This document shows, piece after piece, positions 1 to 7,913 of a stretch of DNA of 15,622 bases (its first letter is position 1; each line of letters opens with the position of its first letter). The stretch comes from Burkholderiales bacterium (GTDB lineage Bacteria; Pseudomonadota; Gammaproteobacteria; Burkholderiales; SG8-39): positions 1 to 15,622 of the forward strand of contig JAICPQ010000020.1 in the NCBI GenBank assembly GCA_025929745.1, read 5' to 3'. Below the pieces are notes generated by a model, which searched no databases, had not been told where the DNA came from, and was given only the letters and a program-made list of their open reading frames with translations. Position numbers and translations under genes: made by a program.

Positions 1-113
1 ACGCCGTGCGCGCGCGCGAGCTCCTGCAGCTCGTCACGGGTTGGCGGCGTCACGGGTCGTCGCGGTTGAACCCCGATCAGCGAGCCGTCTCGCCGGCGAG
101 GGGCACGCAATGA
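1..113 (+). CDS. C-terminal tail of an upstream gene (partial, product unknown)
   Basis: Reading frame 3 is open from the window edge to a TGA at 111-113 and encodes about 36 residues beginning AVRARELLQLVTGW. Nearly every third codon position is G or C in the first dozen codons, as in the neighbouring genes. The TGA overlaps the ATG of the next gene in an ATGA arrangement, the same coupling used at 1084 and 5077, which argues that this is the true upstream frame. The RARELLQ-type helix followed by a short tail would suit the end of a glycosyltransferase, and the surroundings are a glycan cluster. There is too little sequence to assign a family, so the function is only a guess from context. 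Confidence 0.55.
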   Translation, partial: AVRARELLQLVTGWRRHGSSRLNPDQRAVSPARGTQ

Positions 114-1087
114 GAACCAACCCCAAAATCTTCATCGTCAATTTTCGAGGTTTCCAACCGATCAAAGACGGATTGGAAGCACAGGGGTTCACGGTCTACG
201 AAAACCTGTGGACGCCGACGGACGAGCAGCTCGCCGGGTGCGTGGGCTATCTCGTGTGCATGTACGATCTCGCCAAGCGCCCGTTCGCCGCGCTGCGGCT
301 CAAGGGCCGGCTGAAATCGCGCAACATCCCGCTTATCGGCTGGAACGTTGATGGGCCGTGGAACAAGGGCGAAAAACGCTGGCGACTCGCCTTTCTTCGG
401 CGATTTCAGCTACTCGACATCTATGCCTCGCACACGATGCAGGATGCGCAAGGCTATGGCCGTGTCACGCTGTACTTACCTAACGCCGCGAATCTCAACT
501 CCTACAACCTCGGCGGCGTAAGCTTGCAGACCTTGCGCGATTCCTCCTGGTACGACTACGACGTTTCGTTCCTCGGCGGCGTCGATGCCGAGAAGTATCC
601 GGAGTTGCGCGACCGCGCCGACTTTCTTGCGCAGCTGCGGGCGCGCCTTGCACCGCATGGCATTCGTTGCCATTTTGTGAGCGCGGACGGTATGACCGCC
701 GAGCAGCAGGCGCAGATGATCCGCAAGAGCCGCATTAACTTGAATTACGGTGCGCGCTGCGACGACGCAGGCGTGGTCAGCTGGGGGATGCCCGAGCGCT
801 GCTTCGGCATCCCGGCCTGCGGCGGTTTCTTGCTGAGCGATATACGGGAGCACGCCAAAGACGACTTCGTACTGGACGAAGAGTACGTGATGTTCCGCGA
901 CCTCGACGACTGCGAAGCGAAGATCCGCTACTACCTGAGCCATTTCGATCGGGCGAGGGACGTGGCCGAGCGCGCCTATCACCGAGTGATGCGCGAGCAC
1001 ACTTACGCAAAGCGCGCGCAGGCGATGATCGCCGCGGCGTGCGCCTATCGCGAACGCCCACTCCGAAAAGCGGCGGCCTCGTCGTGA
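110..1087 (+). CDS. CgeB-type glycosyltransferase
   Basis: This gene encodes about 325 residues resembling the CgeB/YkvP-like glycosyltransferases (GT-B fold, Glyco_trans_1_2 domain). These transfer a sugar from a nucleotide donor in the cytoplasm. The N-terminal half has a WNVDGP motif near residues 78-83. The C-terminal half has the donor-site signature GMPERCFGIPACGGF near 226-240, matching the family pattern of an R-x-FE/FG residue pair followed by ACG-GF. The ATG at 110 is preferred because GAGGGG lies at 98-103, 6 bases upstream, and the ATG overlaps the preceding stop. An in-frame TTG at 41 is possible but has no such support. The gene overlaps the O-antigen ligase start by 4 bases (GTGA), so it probably acts in O-antigen or LPS-core assembly. 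The sugar and acceptor cannot be read from the sequence. Confidence 0.85.
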   Translation: MRTNPKIFIVNFRGFQPIKDGLEAQGFTVYENLWTPTDEQLAGCVGYLVCMYDLAKRPFAALRLKGRLKSRNIPLIGWNVDGPWNKGEKRWRLAFLRRFQLLDIYASHTMQDAQGYGRVTLYLPNAANLNSYNLGGVSLQTLRDSSWYDYDVSFLGGVDAEKYPELRDRADFLAQLRARLAPHGIRCHFVSADGMTAEQQAQMIRKSRINLNYGARCDDAGVVSWGMPERCFGIPACGGFLLSDIREHAKDDFVLDEEYVMFRDLDDCEAKIRYYLSHFDRARDVAERAYHRVMREHTYAKRAQAMIAAACAYRERPLRKAAASS

Positions 1088-2424
1088 CGCTCGCCGCCGG
1101 ACACGCAGGTTTGGCGTTCGCGCTTCTCGCGTTGACTGTATTGCATTTCGTGCTGCCGCTGCCCGACACGATTGCGCTGCGCCTGTTTCTGATTGCCGTC
1201 TTACTGGGAGTTTTGGGGTACCGGTACTACCGCGACCGGCCCTCATTAGCGCCGATTGCGATGCTGCGCCCGGCCGGCATGCTGTATGGGGTTCTCACAC
1301 TGTGGATCGTGTTTGGCGCGAGCTTCCTTTCTTCCGATCCTGCACGCTCGTTTGCCGAGTTCCACGGACAGTGGGTGCGCGCGTTCCTGCTGTTCGCCAT
1401 CGGTGCCGGCGCCGCGATTCTTTTTGGTTCGACGCCGCACTCGCGACGGCTATTGCTCGCCGCGTCCGTAGGCGGGTTGTTGATACACCTCGTTTATCTC
1501 GACCTGACCGGCCTGATCGCCCTTGCCCAAACCGGCGCGCTTCCATTGCGAATGCCCGGACTCACCAACGGCCCCGACAAGGTGAGCTTCATGACGAACC
1601 TGGTCTGCGCATTCCTGCTGGCCGACCTGTACTTCGTCTTGAGCGCCAAGAAGCCGGTCTTCCTGCGTCCGCTCTCACTGTTCGTTGGTGTGAGCGTTAT
1701 TTGTCTGCTCGCCCTGTACCTTCAGTCGATGCGCAACGGGATCGTCGCCTTCGTAATCTCGCTCGTGGCTGGGATCGCGATTTATCTCAAGGCGAACGCG
1801 ACCGGCTTCCATGTGCGACATTTCGCCGCCGTGGTCATGGCGTTTATGGTGGCCGCGGGGCTCATGTATGCCTCAGCCGAATCGGACAAGCGCTGGGCGG
1901 CGCTTGCCGAAACCATCCCTATCGCGCTCGACACGGACAGGCACAAGGCATGGTTGGATGATCGTCAGCCGCTCCCGCAGCTGGGCAACGGCGAGGTGGT
2001 CAATCACTCGAATTACCTGCGTATCGCGTGGGCCAAGGAAGGCCTGGAAATGGTCGCGGAACATCCGCTCGGCGTAGGGTACGACCGCAACGCATTCGGC
2101 CGGGCTTTGCAAGCGAAACTCGGCGCATCCGGCGTCGGCTCGAGCCATAGCGGCTTGCTGGATATGTTCATCGCAACCGGTATCCCGGGCGGGGTGTTGT
2201 GGCTCGCACTTCTCTTCACCCTGCTGAAACTCTCCCTGGACGCGTTTCGGCACACCCACAGTTTCTATGCGCTCGCGCTTTTCTTCGTAGTGCTGGACTT
2301 TTCCCTGCGCATGACCCTCGACGGGATCGTGCGCGATCACGTCTTTCAGCAATTCATGCTCTTCGTGGGACTGCTCGCCGGCATTACCGGCCTTGAGGCT
2401 ACGCGTAGCCGTAGTACTCCTTGA
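1084..2424 (+). CDS. O-antigen ligase family membrane protein (Wzy_C domain)
   Basis: This is a polytopic inner-membrane protein of about 446 residues with roughly ten or more hydrophobic segments. The Wzy_C-type periplasmic region contains HSNYLRIAWAKEGLEM, EHPLGVGYDRNAFG and SSHSGLLDMF, with the His before the last membrane segments that is conserved in WaaL ligases. Family members join undecaprenyl-linked O-antigen to lipid A-core, or polymerise glycans, on the periplasmic face. The GTG at 1084 is chosen because it overlaps the upstream TGA (GTGA) and keeps the first hydrophobic helix intact; a GTG at 1039 would add 15 polar residues. The 3' end overlaps the convergent epimerase gene by 26 bases. 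WaaL ligase and Wzy-type polymerase cannot be separated by sequence alone. Ligase is favoured because LPS-core genes are nearby. Confidence 0.85.
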   Translation: MTLAAGHAGLAFALLALTVLHFVLPLPDTIALRLFLIAVLLGVLGYRYYRDRPSLAPIAMLRPAGMLYGVLTLWIVFGASFLSSDPARSFAEFHGQWVRAFLLFAIGAGAAILFGSTPHSRRLLLAASVGGLLIHLVYLDLTGLIALAQTGALPLRMPGLTNGPDKVSFMTNLVCAFLLADLYFVLSAKKPVFLRPLSLFVGVSVICLLALYLQSMRNGIVAFVISLVAGIAIYLKANATGFHVRHFAAVVMAFMVAAGLMYASAESDKRWAALAETIPIALDTDRHKAWLDDRQPLPQLGNGEVVNHSNYLRIAWAKEGLEMVAEHPLGVGYDRNAFGRALQAKLGASGVGSSHSGLLDMFIATGIPGGVLWLALLFTLLKLSLDAFRHTHSFYALALFFVVLDFSLRMTLDGIVRDHVFQQFMLFVGLLAGITGLEATRSRSTP

Positions 2425-3352
2425 ACCACGCGGCGAAGCGCTCGAGGCCGCTTGCAAGCGGCGTGGACGGCGCGAAGCCGACGGCTTGCTTCAGCGCCGT
2501 GGTATCGGCGTAGGTGGCTTTCACCTCGCCCGGCTGCATGGGCTTCATCGCGAACTTGGCCTCTCTTCCGAACGCGCGCTCGAGCGCGGCGATGTAATCG
2601 AGCAGGTTCACGGGCTCATGGTTGCCGATGTTGTAGACGGCATAGCGCGTGGGCTTGTCGAGTACCCGGATCGTGCCCTCCACGACGTCATCGACATAGG
2701 TGAAATCGCGCTGCATGTCGCCGTGATTGAAGACCGCAATGGGCTCGCCCTTCACGATGGCATTGGCGAAGATCATCGGCGACATGTCCGGACGGCCCCA
2801 GGGGCCGTACACCGTGAAGAAACGAAGCCCCGTGGCATTCAGGCCATAGAGGTGGCTGTACACGTGCGCCATGAGCTCGTTCGATTTCTTCGTCGCGGCG
2901 TACAGGCTGACCGGGTGATCCACGTTTTGCGACTCCGACCACGGCAGTTCCTGGTTCGCGCCGTAGACGCTCGAGCTCGATGCGTAGACCAGGTGGCGCG
3001 GCGCATGGCGCCGGCAGCACTCGAGCAGATTGGCGAAGCCGACGAGGTTGGACTGAACGTACGCGGCGGGATTCTGTAGCGAATAGCGCACGCCGGCCTG
3101 CGCCGCAAGGTGCACGACGCTCTGCGGCTTCTCCTTCTCGAAGACGCGCTCGAGCGCTTGCGCGTCCGCGACATCGATCTGCGCGAACGTGAAGTTCGGG
3201 TGCTTGAGCTGCGCCAGCCGGTCCTTCTTGAGCTGGACCGGATAGTACTCATTCAGATTGTCGACGCCGACCACGTCGTCGCCGCGCGCGAGCAAACGCT
3301 GCGCGCAATGCATGCCGATGAAACCGGCCGCGCCGGTCAGGAGGACTTTCAT
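2399..3352 (-). CDS. NAD-dependent epimerase, UDP-glucuronate 4-epimerase-like
   Basis: This is an extended short-chain dehydrogenase/reductase of 317 residues. It has the NAD-binding TGAAGFIG at residues 6-13, DNLNEYY at 31-37, SSSSVYG at 125-131 and the catalytic Tyr151-xxx-Lys155 pair (YAATK). The motifs GVRYSLQNP, FFTVYGPWGRPDM and RDFTYVDDVVEG are typical of UDP-glucuronate 4-epimerases (CapI/LpsL type), which make UDP-galacturonate for surface polysaccharide. The protein is about 17 residues shorter than those I know. The gap falls after RVLDKP, where the usual long loop before YNIGN is almost absent. The ATG at 3352 follows the stop of the upstream glycosyltransferase gene by a single base, so the two are very likely cotranscribed and coupled. 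The NAD fold is certain; the exact sugar is inferred. Confidence 0.88.
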   Translation of the reverse strand: MKVLLTGAAGFIGMHCAQRLLARGDDVVGVDNLNEYYPVQLKKDRLAQLKHPNFTFAQIDVADAQALERVFEKEKPQSVVHLAAQAGVRYSLQNPAAYVQSNLVGFANLLECCRRHAPRHLVYASSSSVYGANQELPWSESQNVDHPVSLYAATKKSNELMAHVYSHLYGLNATGLRFFTVYGPWGRPDMSPMIFANAIVKGEPIAVFNHGDMQRDFTYVDDVVEGTIRVLDKPTRYAVYNIGNHEPVNLLDYIAALERAFGREAKFAMKPMQPGEVKATYADTTALKQAVGFAPSTPLASGLERFAAWFKEYYGYA

Positions 3353-3353
3353 T

Positions 3354-4121
3354 TCACTTGTTCGTGGATTGCCGCAGCTCGATCAGCTTCATGTATTTAA
3401 CGTAGCTGTTCATGCAGCCGATCGAGATGTGGAGCAGCCCGGGCAGACCATCGAGGAAGCCCATGCGCATGACGTAGAACTTGAGAAAGCGCACCGCCGG
3501 GGAGAAGAAGAGGTGCAGCACGTTCGCGCCGCGGCCCTGCTCGTACGCCTGGCGCGCTGCAAGCGTGGTGTAGCGGTTCTGGCGCTCCAGATAGGCCGCG
3601 AGGTCGTCGAACGAGTCGTGCATCAGATCGCCGCGTAGCGTTCCGGGCGTCACCGCGAACAGCACCTTCTCGTGCACGAGATCGTCGCTCCAGCGCGCGT
3701 TCATGCGGTTGAAAAGGCGCGGGCTCCAGTCTGGGTAGCCCTCGCCGTGCGCAAGCCAGCGTCCGAGAAATCGGTTGCGGCGCGCCATGCGGTATACGGG
3801 CGATACCGGCGCGGTGAGCGCGCTCTCGATGGAACGCGCAAGCTCGGGCGAGACGCGCTCGTCGGCGTCGAGGCACAGCACCCAGTCGTGGCTGGCCTGC
3901 TCCACCGCGAACTGCTTCTGCCGGCCAAAGCCGAGCCATTCCTTCTGCATGACGCGCGCGCCCTTGCGCCGCGCGAGGTCGACCGTGCCGTCGCTCGAAG
4001 TGGAATCGACGACGACGATCTCGTCGACGAAGGCGAGGCTGTCCAGGCACGGCTCGAGAACCGCGGCGGCGTTGCGGGTGATGAGGACCGCCGAGAGGGG
4101 CGCGCGCGCCGCGGAGCTCAA
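3354..4121 (-). CDS. Family 2 glycosyltransferase, WaaE/KdtX type (LPS core)
   Basis: This encodes a cytoplasmic GT-A glycosyltransferase of about 255 residues. It begins with LSAVLITRN and includes FVDEIVVVDSTSSDGT and the metal-binding DAD within LCLDADERVSPEL (residues 85-87 from the chosen start). WLGFGRQKQFA and the C-terminal NRYTTLAA and SFDDLAAYLERQ segments match the WaaE family, which adds beta-1,4-glucose to core heptose I. I place the start at TTG 4121 because TAAGGGA lies about 9 bases upstream. The longer version from TTG 4172 would overlap the divergent waaC start and add an unconserved leader. It is followed after one base by the epimerase gene. The product class is secure; the transferred sugar is inferred from family membership. 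Confidence 0.87.
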   Translation of the reverse strand: MSSAARAPLSAVLITRNAAAVLEPCLDSLAFVDEIVVVDSTSSDGTVDLARRKGARVMQKEWLGFGRQKQFAVEQASHDWVLCLDADERVSPELARSIESALTAPVSPVYRMARRNRFLGRWLAHGEGYPDWSPRLFNRMNARWSDDLVHEKVLFAVTPGTLRGDLMHDSFDDLAAYLERQNRYTTLAARQAYEQGRGANVLHLFFSPAVRFLKFYVMRMGFLDGLPGLLHISIGCMNSYVKYMKLIELRQSTNK

Positions 4122-4162
4122 GTGGACAATTCCCTTAGAATCAGCGGGCCGTATTCTATCCA

Positions 4163-5080
4163 ATGACAACAATACTCTTCGTCAAGACGTCGTCTCTTGG
4201 CGATGTGGTGCATAACTGTCCGGCGGTGAGCGATGCGGCGCGCGCGCTGCCCACTGCCGCGATCGATTGGGTGGTCGAAGAGCCTTTCGCGGCGATCGCG
4301 CGGATGCACCGCTCGGTGCGACGCGTGATACCGGTCGCCGTTCGCCGCTGGCGCGCTTCCCTATGGAGTGGCGGCGTATGGCGCGAGATCGGCGCGTGGC
4401 GGCGCGAGCTCAAGACCGAACGCTACGATGCCGTGATCGATACGCAATCTCTTTTCAAGAGCGCGCTCATCGCACGAGCGGCGTGCGGCAGGCGCCATGG
4501 CCCGGATCGAGCGAGCGCGCGCGAATGGCTTGCCGCGTCGTTCTACGACGTGCGGCACGCCGTGCCGCGCGATATGCACGCCGTCGAGCGAAACCGGCGG
4601 CTCGCCGCTCTGGCGTTGGGTTTCTCTGTCTCCGGCCCGCCCGACTATGGCTTGCACGTCCCGCAGCGCGAAAGAACGGGTGATGTCGTTTTTCTGACGA
4701 TGACGAGCCGCGCCGACAAGCTGTGGGCCGAGGAGAACTGGATCGAGCTCGCGCGCGCCATGCGCGCACCGGCAGTCCTGCCATGGGGCAGCGAGGAGGA
4801 GCGCGTGCGCGCACAGCGCATCGCCGCTGCGATCGGAGGGAGCGTGCTGCCGCGGCAAAGCCTGGAGGAGCTCGCTAAGGTCTTCGTCTCCGCGCGCGCC
4901 GTGGTCGGCCTGGACACCGGCCTCACGCACTTCGCCGCGGCGCTCGGCGCACCGACCGTCGGCATCTACTGCGCCTCCGATCCGGCCCGCACCGGCATCT
5001 ACGGCGCGCCGCGCGCACATAACGTCGGCGCGCGCGGTCGCGGGCCGGAAGTCGCGGAAGTCCTGCGGCTCCTCGAATGA
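4163..5080 (+). CDS. waaC: Lipopolysaccharide heptosyltransferase I
   Basis: This family 9 (GT-B) enzyme of 305 residues adds the first L-glycero-D-manno-heptose to Kdo2-lipid A at the cytoplasmic face of the inner membrane. The N-terminus ILFVKTSSLGDVVHN carries the conserved catalytic Asp (Asp14 here, Asp13 in E. coli WaaC). The C-terminal donor site GLDTGLTHFAAALGAPTVGIY and the following SDPARTGIYG are diagnostic. The middle segment SRADKLWAEENWIELA also fits the family. The length is slightly short of the usual 315-330. The ATG at 4163 has no evident Shine-Dalgarno and lies 41 bases from the divergent waaE-type start. The stop overlaps the waaA start (ATGA at 5077), so the two are translationally coupled. 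WaaF is less likely because of the TSSLGDV start and the linkage to waaA. Confidence 0.92.
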   Translation: MTTILFVKTSSLGDVVHNCPAVSDAARALPTAAIDWVVEEPFAAIARMHRSVRRVIPVAVRRWRASLWSGGVWREIGAWRRELKTERYDAVIDTQSLFKSALIARAACGRRHGPDRASAREWLAASFYDVRHAVPRDMHAVERNRRLAALALGFSVSGPPDYGLHVPQRERTGDVVFLTMTSRADKLWAEENWIELARAMRAPAVLPWGSEEERVRAQRIAAAIGGSVLPRQSLEELAKVFVSARAVVGLDTGLTHFAAALGAPTVGIYCASDPARTGIYGAPRAHNVGARGRGPEVAEVLRLLE

Positions 5081-6318
5081 GAGCGCTCTATACGGTCGCG
5101 CTTCGCCTTGCCCTGCCCTTCATCCTGTTGCGGCTCTGGTGGCGTGGCCGGCGCGAGCCTGGCTACCGGGAGCATGTGCAGGAGCGCTTCGGAATGTACA
5201 CCGGCGAGAAACCGCCGAAAGCGCTGTGGCTGCACGCCGTCTCGGTCGGCGAAGCGCGCGCCGCGGCACCCCTGGTGCGCGAGCTGCAGCGCCTTGCGCC
5301 GGACCACGCTGTCGTCGTCAGCTGCACAACCGCGGCCGGTCGCGAGACGTTAAGACAGGTCTACGCAAACTCCGTGCGGGCGACGTTCCTTCCCTACGAT
5401 TATCCGGAGACGGTGGACGCGTTTCTCGCGCACTTCCGCCCGCGCTTGGGCATCCTCATGGAGACCGAGCTCTGGCCGAACCTGCTAGCGGCTTGCGAGC
5501 GACGCGCTGTGCCGGTGGTGCTCGCGAACGCGCGCATGTCGGAGAAGTCGGCGCGTGGCTATCGGCGCTGGCGCGCGCTGACCGCGCCCGCTATCCGCAG
5601 CCTCGCGGCGGTGTGCGCGCAAAGCGAAGCTGACGCTGCGCGGCTGCGCGAGCTCGGCGCGCGGCGCGTGGCGGTGACCGGAAACCTCAAGTTTGACGTC
5701 GCCCTCGACGAGCAGCAGGTTCAGCGCGGACGCGAGTGGAACGCGCGCGTGGCGCGACCGGTTCTGCTTCTCGCCAGCACGCGGGACGGCGAAGAGAAGC
5801 TCCTGCTGCAGGCGATCGGCGAGGCCGACTTTCTGACCGTGGTAGTTCCGCGCCATCCGCAGCGCTTTGATGAGGTGGCCGAATTTGCGGACGCTCGAAA
5901 AACCGAGGCGGCCGTGCCGGCAGCTTCCGCTCGTGTCTATCTCGGCGACACCATGGGGGAAATGGCTTTCTATTACGGGGGTGCGGATGTCGCGATCATC
6001 GGCGGCAGTTTCATGCCGCGCGGCGGCCAGAACCTGATCGAGGCGCTTGCCGCCGGGGTGCCCGTGGTGCTTGGGCCGAGCATGTACAACTTCGCCGAGG
6101 CGACTCGCCTCGCGCTCGAGGCCGGCGCGGCGATTCAGGCGGCCGACGTCGCAGGCGCCGTGCGCGCGGCGCAAGCCCTGCTGCGCGATCCGGCTCGGCG
6201 AGCGGCCATGGGGACGGCCGGCAAGCAGCTCTGTCTTGCGCACCGTGGGTCGACCGCCAGGCACGTCGAGGTCCTGTCCGGTCAGCTCGACTGCTCTAAG
6301 GCGCGAGCGCGCGGTTGA
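5077..6318 (+). CDS. waaA: 3-deoxy-D-manno-octulosonic acid (Kdo) transferase
   Basis: This membrane-associated family 30 glycosyltransferase of 413 residues moves Kdo from CMP-Kdo onto lipid IVA, the first step of LPS core synthesis. The N-terminal membrane anchor (residues 1-22) is followed by WWRGRREPGYREHVQERFG. WLHAVSVGEARA contains the catalytic-base Glu59, equivalent to Glu60 of the Aquifex enzyme. METELWPNLL and the C-terminal GGSFMPRGGQNLIEALAAG with PSMYNFAEA complete the signature. The ATG overlaps the waaC stop by 4 bases. The 3' end overlaps the convergent tolC by 23 bases. One enzyme may add one, two or more Kdo residues in different species, and the sequence does not show which applies here. 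Confidence 0.95.
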   Translation: MRALYTVALRLALPFILLRLWWRGRREPGYREHVQERFGMYTGEKPPKALWLHAVSVGEARAAAPLVRELQRLAPDHAVVVSCTTAAGRETLRQVYANSVRATFLPYDYPETVDAFLAHFRPRLGILMETELWPNLLAACERRAVPVVLANARMSEKSARGYRRWRALTAPAIRSLAAVCAQSEADAARLRELGARRVAVTGNLKFDVALDEQQVQRGREWNARVARPVLLLASTRDGEEKLLLQAIGEADFLTVVVPRHPQRFDEVAEFADARKTEAAVPAASARVYLGDTMGEMAFYYGGADVAIIGGSFMPRGGQNLIEALAAGVPVVLGPSMYNFAEATRLALEAGAAIQAADVAGAVRAAQALLRDPARRAAMGTAGKQLCLAHRGSTARHVEVLSGQLDCSKARARG

Positions 6319-7633
6319 CTTCTTCGAGGTCCTCGTCGCGCAGTGCGCCAGCGGCAGCCTTCAGGCGCAGGCTGTTGGTGATGGTGTTATAGCGCGCGAC
6401 GAGGAGGTCGCGACGCGTCTGGAACACCTGCTGCTGCGCGTTCAGCACGTCGATATTGATGCGCACGCCGACTTCGTAGCCAAGGCGGTTGGAGTCGAGC
6501 GCGCTTTGCGACGACACGAGCGCCTGCTCGAGCGCCGCGATGAGCGAGATGCCGTTGCTGACCAGCAAGTAGTTCTGCCGGGTCGAAAGGACTGCATTGC
6601 GACGCGCATTTTCGAGGTCTTCCTTGGCGCGCAGCGACAGCGCCGCGGTCTCACGATCGCGCGAGGTCAGCGCGCCGCCCTGAAAGAGCGGCATCGCGAG
6701 CTGTAGGCCGATCACCGTGTTCGTCGTGTCGCGCCCGACCGAGCTATCGCTCGTCGCCGAGGCACCGGTCTGGCCGTGCGTGGCGACGAAGTCGAGCGTC
6801 GGCAGGTGCGCGGCCGTGCTGCGCCGCGCCTCGAGCGCCGCCACTTCGGCGGCAGCCTCCGCGATCTGGATGGGGAAGGCATTTTTTTCCGCGATGTCGA
6901 CCCAGGCCGCCATATCGGGCGGATTGGGCGGACTTAACCGGACATCCGGCCGTAGCGGCGCAAGCTCCGCGATCTCGCGGCCCGTCAGGATCTGCAGCGC
7001 GCGACGCTTGCTTTCGAGATCGTTCAGCGCCGCGATTTCCTGCGCGCTGTTGAGGTCGTAACGCGCCTGCGCCTCGTGCGTATCGGTAATCGTTGCGGTG
7101 CCGACCTCGAAGTTGCGCTTTGCCTGCGCGAGCTGCTCGGCGGTCGCCTCCTTCTGCGCACGCACCAGCGCGAGCGTATCCTGCGCGGCGAGCACATCGA
7201 AGTAGGACTGGGCGGTGCGCACGATCAGGTCCTGGTAGGCCTGACCGAACGTCGCTTCCGCCTGGCGCACCTGATGGTCCGCCTGCCGGTACTGGATCAC
7301 GTTCTGCATGCGAAAGATCGGCTGATTGAGGCTGAGCGTGTAGCCGACTTGATCCGGGGAGCGGATGGTATTCGGCACTGCAGCATCGCGGAACTCGGTG
7401 TCGGTTCGGCTCCGCGTCGCGCTACCGGAAAGATTGAGCGTCGGCAGGAGCAGCGCACGCCCTTGCGGCAGGCGCTCGCGGCCCGCTTCGAGCGTGTGGC
7501 GCGCCGCCGTGAACACCGGGTCGGAACGCTGCGCTTCCCGGTAGATCTGCAGGAGATCTTCCGCGCCCGCGCCGCCGGCGAGGAAGAGGCTAGTAAAGAG
7601 GAACGGCCGGATCGACCGTGCGCGACCAGGCAT
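6296..7633 (-). CDS. tolC: TolC-family outer membrane channel protein
   Basis: This 445-residue protein has an N-terminal signal peptide (RARSIRPFLFTSLFLAGGAGA, cleavage near residue 24) followed by EDLLQIYREAQRSDP, the standard start of mature TolC-type exit ducts. Two OEP-type repeats follow, with long Ala/Gln/Arg-rich helices; the first runs through VRTAQSYFDVLAAQDTLALV and the second through LSTRQNYLLVSNGISLI. The GYEVGVRINIDVLNAQQQ segment near the end is highly typical. TolC proteins form trimeric outer-membrane tunnels for type I secretion and efflux. The ATG at 7633 is the only start that keeps the signal peptide, and AGGGGGG lies just upstream. It begins 44 bases inside the preceding rhodanese gene, so it is the last gene of a pcm-like, rhodanese, tolC operon. 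No efflux pump partner is in the window. Confidence 0.93.
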   Translation of the reverse strand: MPGRARSIRPFLFTSLFLAGGAGAEDLLQIYREAQRSDPVFTAARHTLEAGRERLPQGRALLLPTLNLSGSATRSRTDTEFRDAAVPNTIRSPDQVGYTLSLNQPIFRMQNVIQYRQADHQVRQAEATFGQAYQDLIVRTAQSYFDVLAAQDTLALVRAQKEATAEQLAQAKRNFEVGTATITDTHEAQARYDLNSAQEIAALNDLESKRRALQILTGREIAELAPLRPDVRLSPPNPPDMAAWVDIAEKNAFPIQIAEAAAEVAALEARRSTAAHLPTLDFVATHGQTGASATSDSSVGRDTTNTVIGLQLAMPLFQGGALTSRDRETAALSLRAKEDLENARRNAVLSTRQNYLLVSNGISLIAALEQALVSSQSALDSNRLGYEVGVRINIDVLNAQQQVFQTRRDLLVARYNTITNSLRLKAAAGALRDEDLEEVNRALAP

Positions 7634-7913
7634 CGACGCCCCCCTGCAGGTTATGCACTCTTGCGAAGCCGTTTTTCTCGAGAAACATCGCCACCTGCAG
7701 GCTGCGGCCGCCGTGGTGGCAGATCGCCACCACGTCCCTGTCTCGCTCGAGCTCTTCGACCCGGCTGGGCACCTCGCGCATGGGGATGTGCTGCGCGCCT
7801 GCGATGCGCGCGATCTCCCACTCCCATCGCTCGCGGACGTCCAGCAGCACGGGCTTCTCGCGCCGCGGATCGGCGAGCCACGCGGCGAGCTCGGCCGGGC
7901 CGATGTTCTTCAG
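7590..7913 (-). CDS. Single-domain rhodanese-like protein with probable CTG start
   Basis: This small cytoplasmic rhodanese of about 107 residues contains VLLDVRERWEWEIARIAGAQHIP (split by the usual domain order), the active-site loop CHHGGRS with the sulfur-carrying Cys, and LQGGVDAWS near the end. It resembles GlpE-like sulfurtransferases, which move sulfane sulfur through a cysteine persulfide. No ATG, GTG or TTG lies upstream of GTG 7850, yet the domain clearly begins earlier with NIGPAELAAWLADP. A CTG at 7913 overlaps the pcm-like stop as CTGA and has GAGG 8 bases upstream, so I use it. The 3' end overlaps tolC by 44 bases. The sulfur acceptor is unknown. Confidence 0.85.
   Translation of the reverse strand: MKNIGPAELAAWLADPRREKPVLLDVRERWEWEIARIAGAQHIPMREVPSRVEELERDRDVVAICHHGGRSLQVAMFLEKNGFARVHNLQGGVDAWSRTVDPAVPLY

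Noticed and set aside
41..109. TTG 41 as the start of the CgeB-type glycosyltransferase
   Set aside because: It would add 23 low-complexity residues. ATG 110 has GAGGGG 6 bases upstream and overlaps the previous stop.
2393..3079. A 228-codon open frame on the + strand opposite the epimerase gene
   Set aside because: It is a shadow of the epimerase, whose NAD-binding and catalytic motifs are complete on the - strand.
4122..4162. A divergent sigma-70 promoter pair between the waaE-type gene and waaC
   Set aside because: TAGAAT on the - strand and TATTCT on the + strand resemble -10 boxes, but no -35 hexamer lies at 16-18 bases. The nearest, TTGACG, is 21 bases away.
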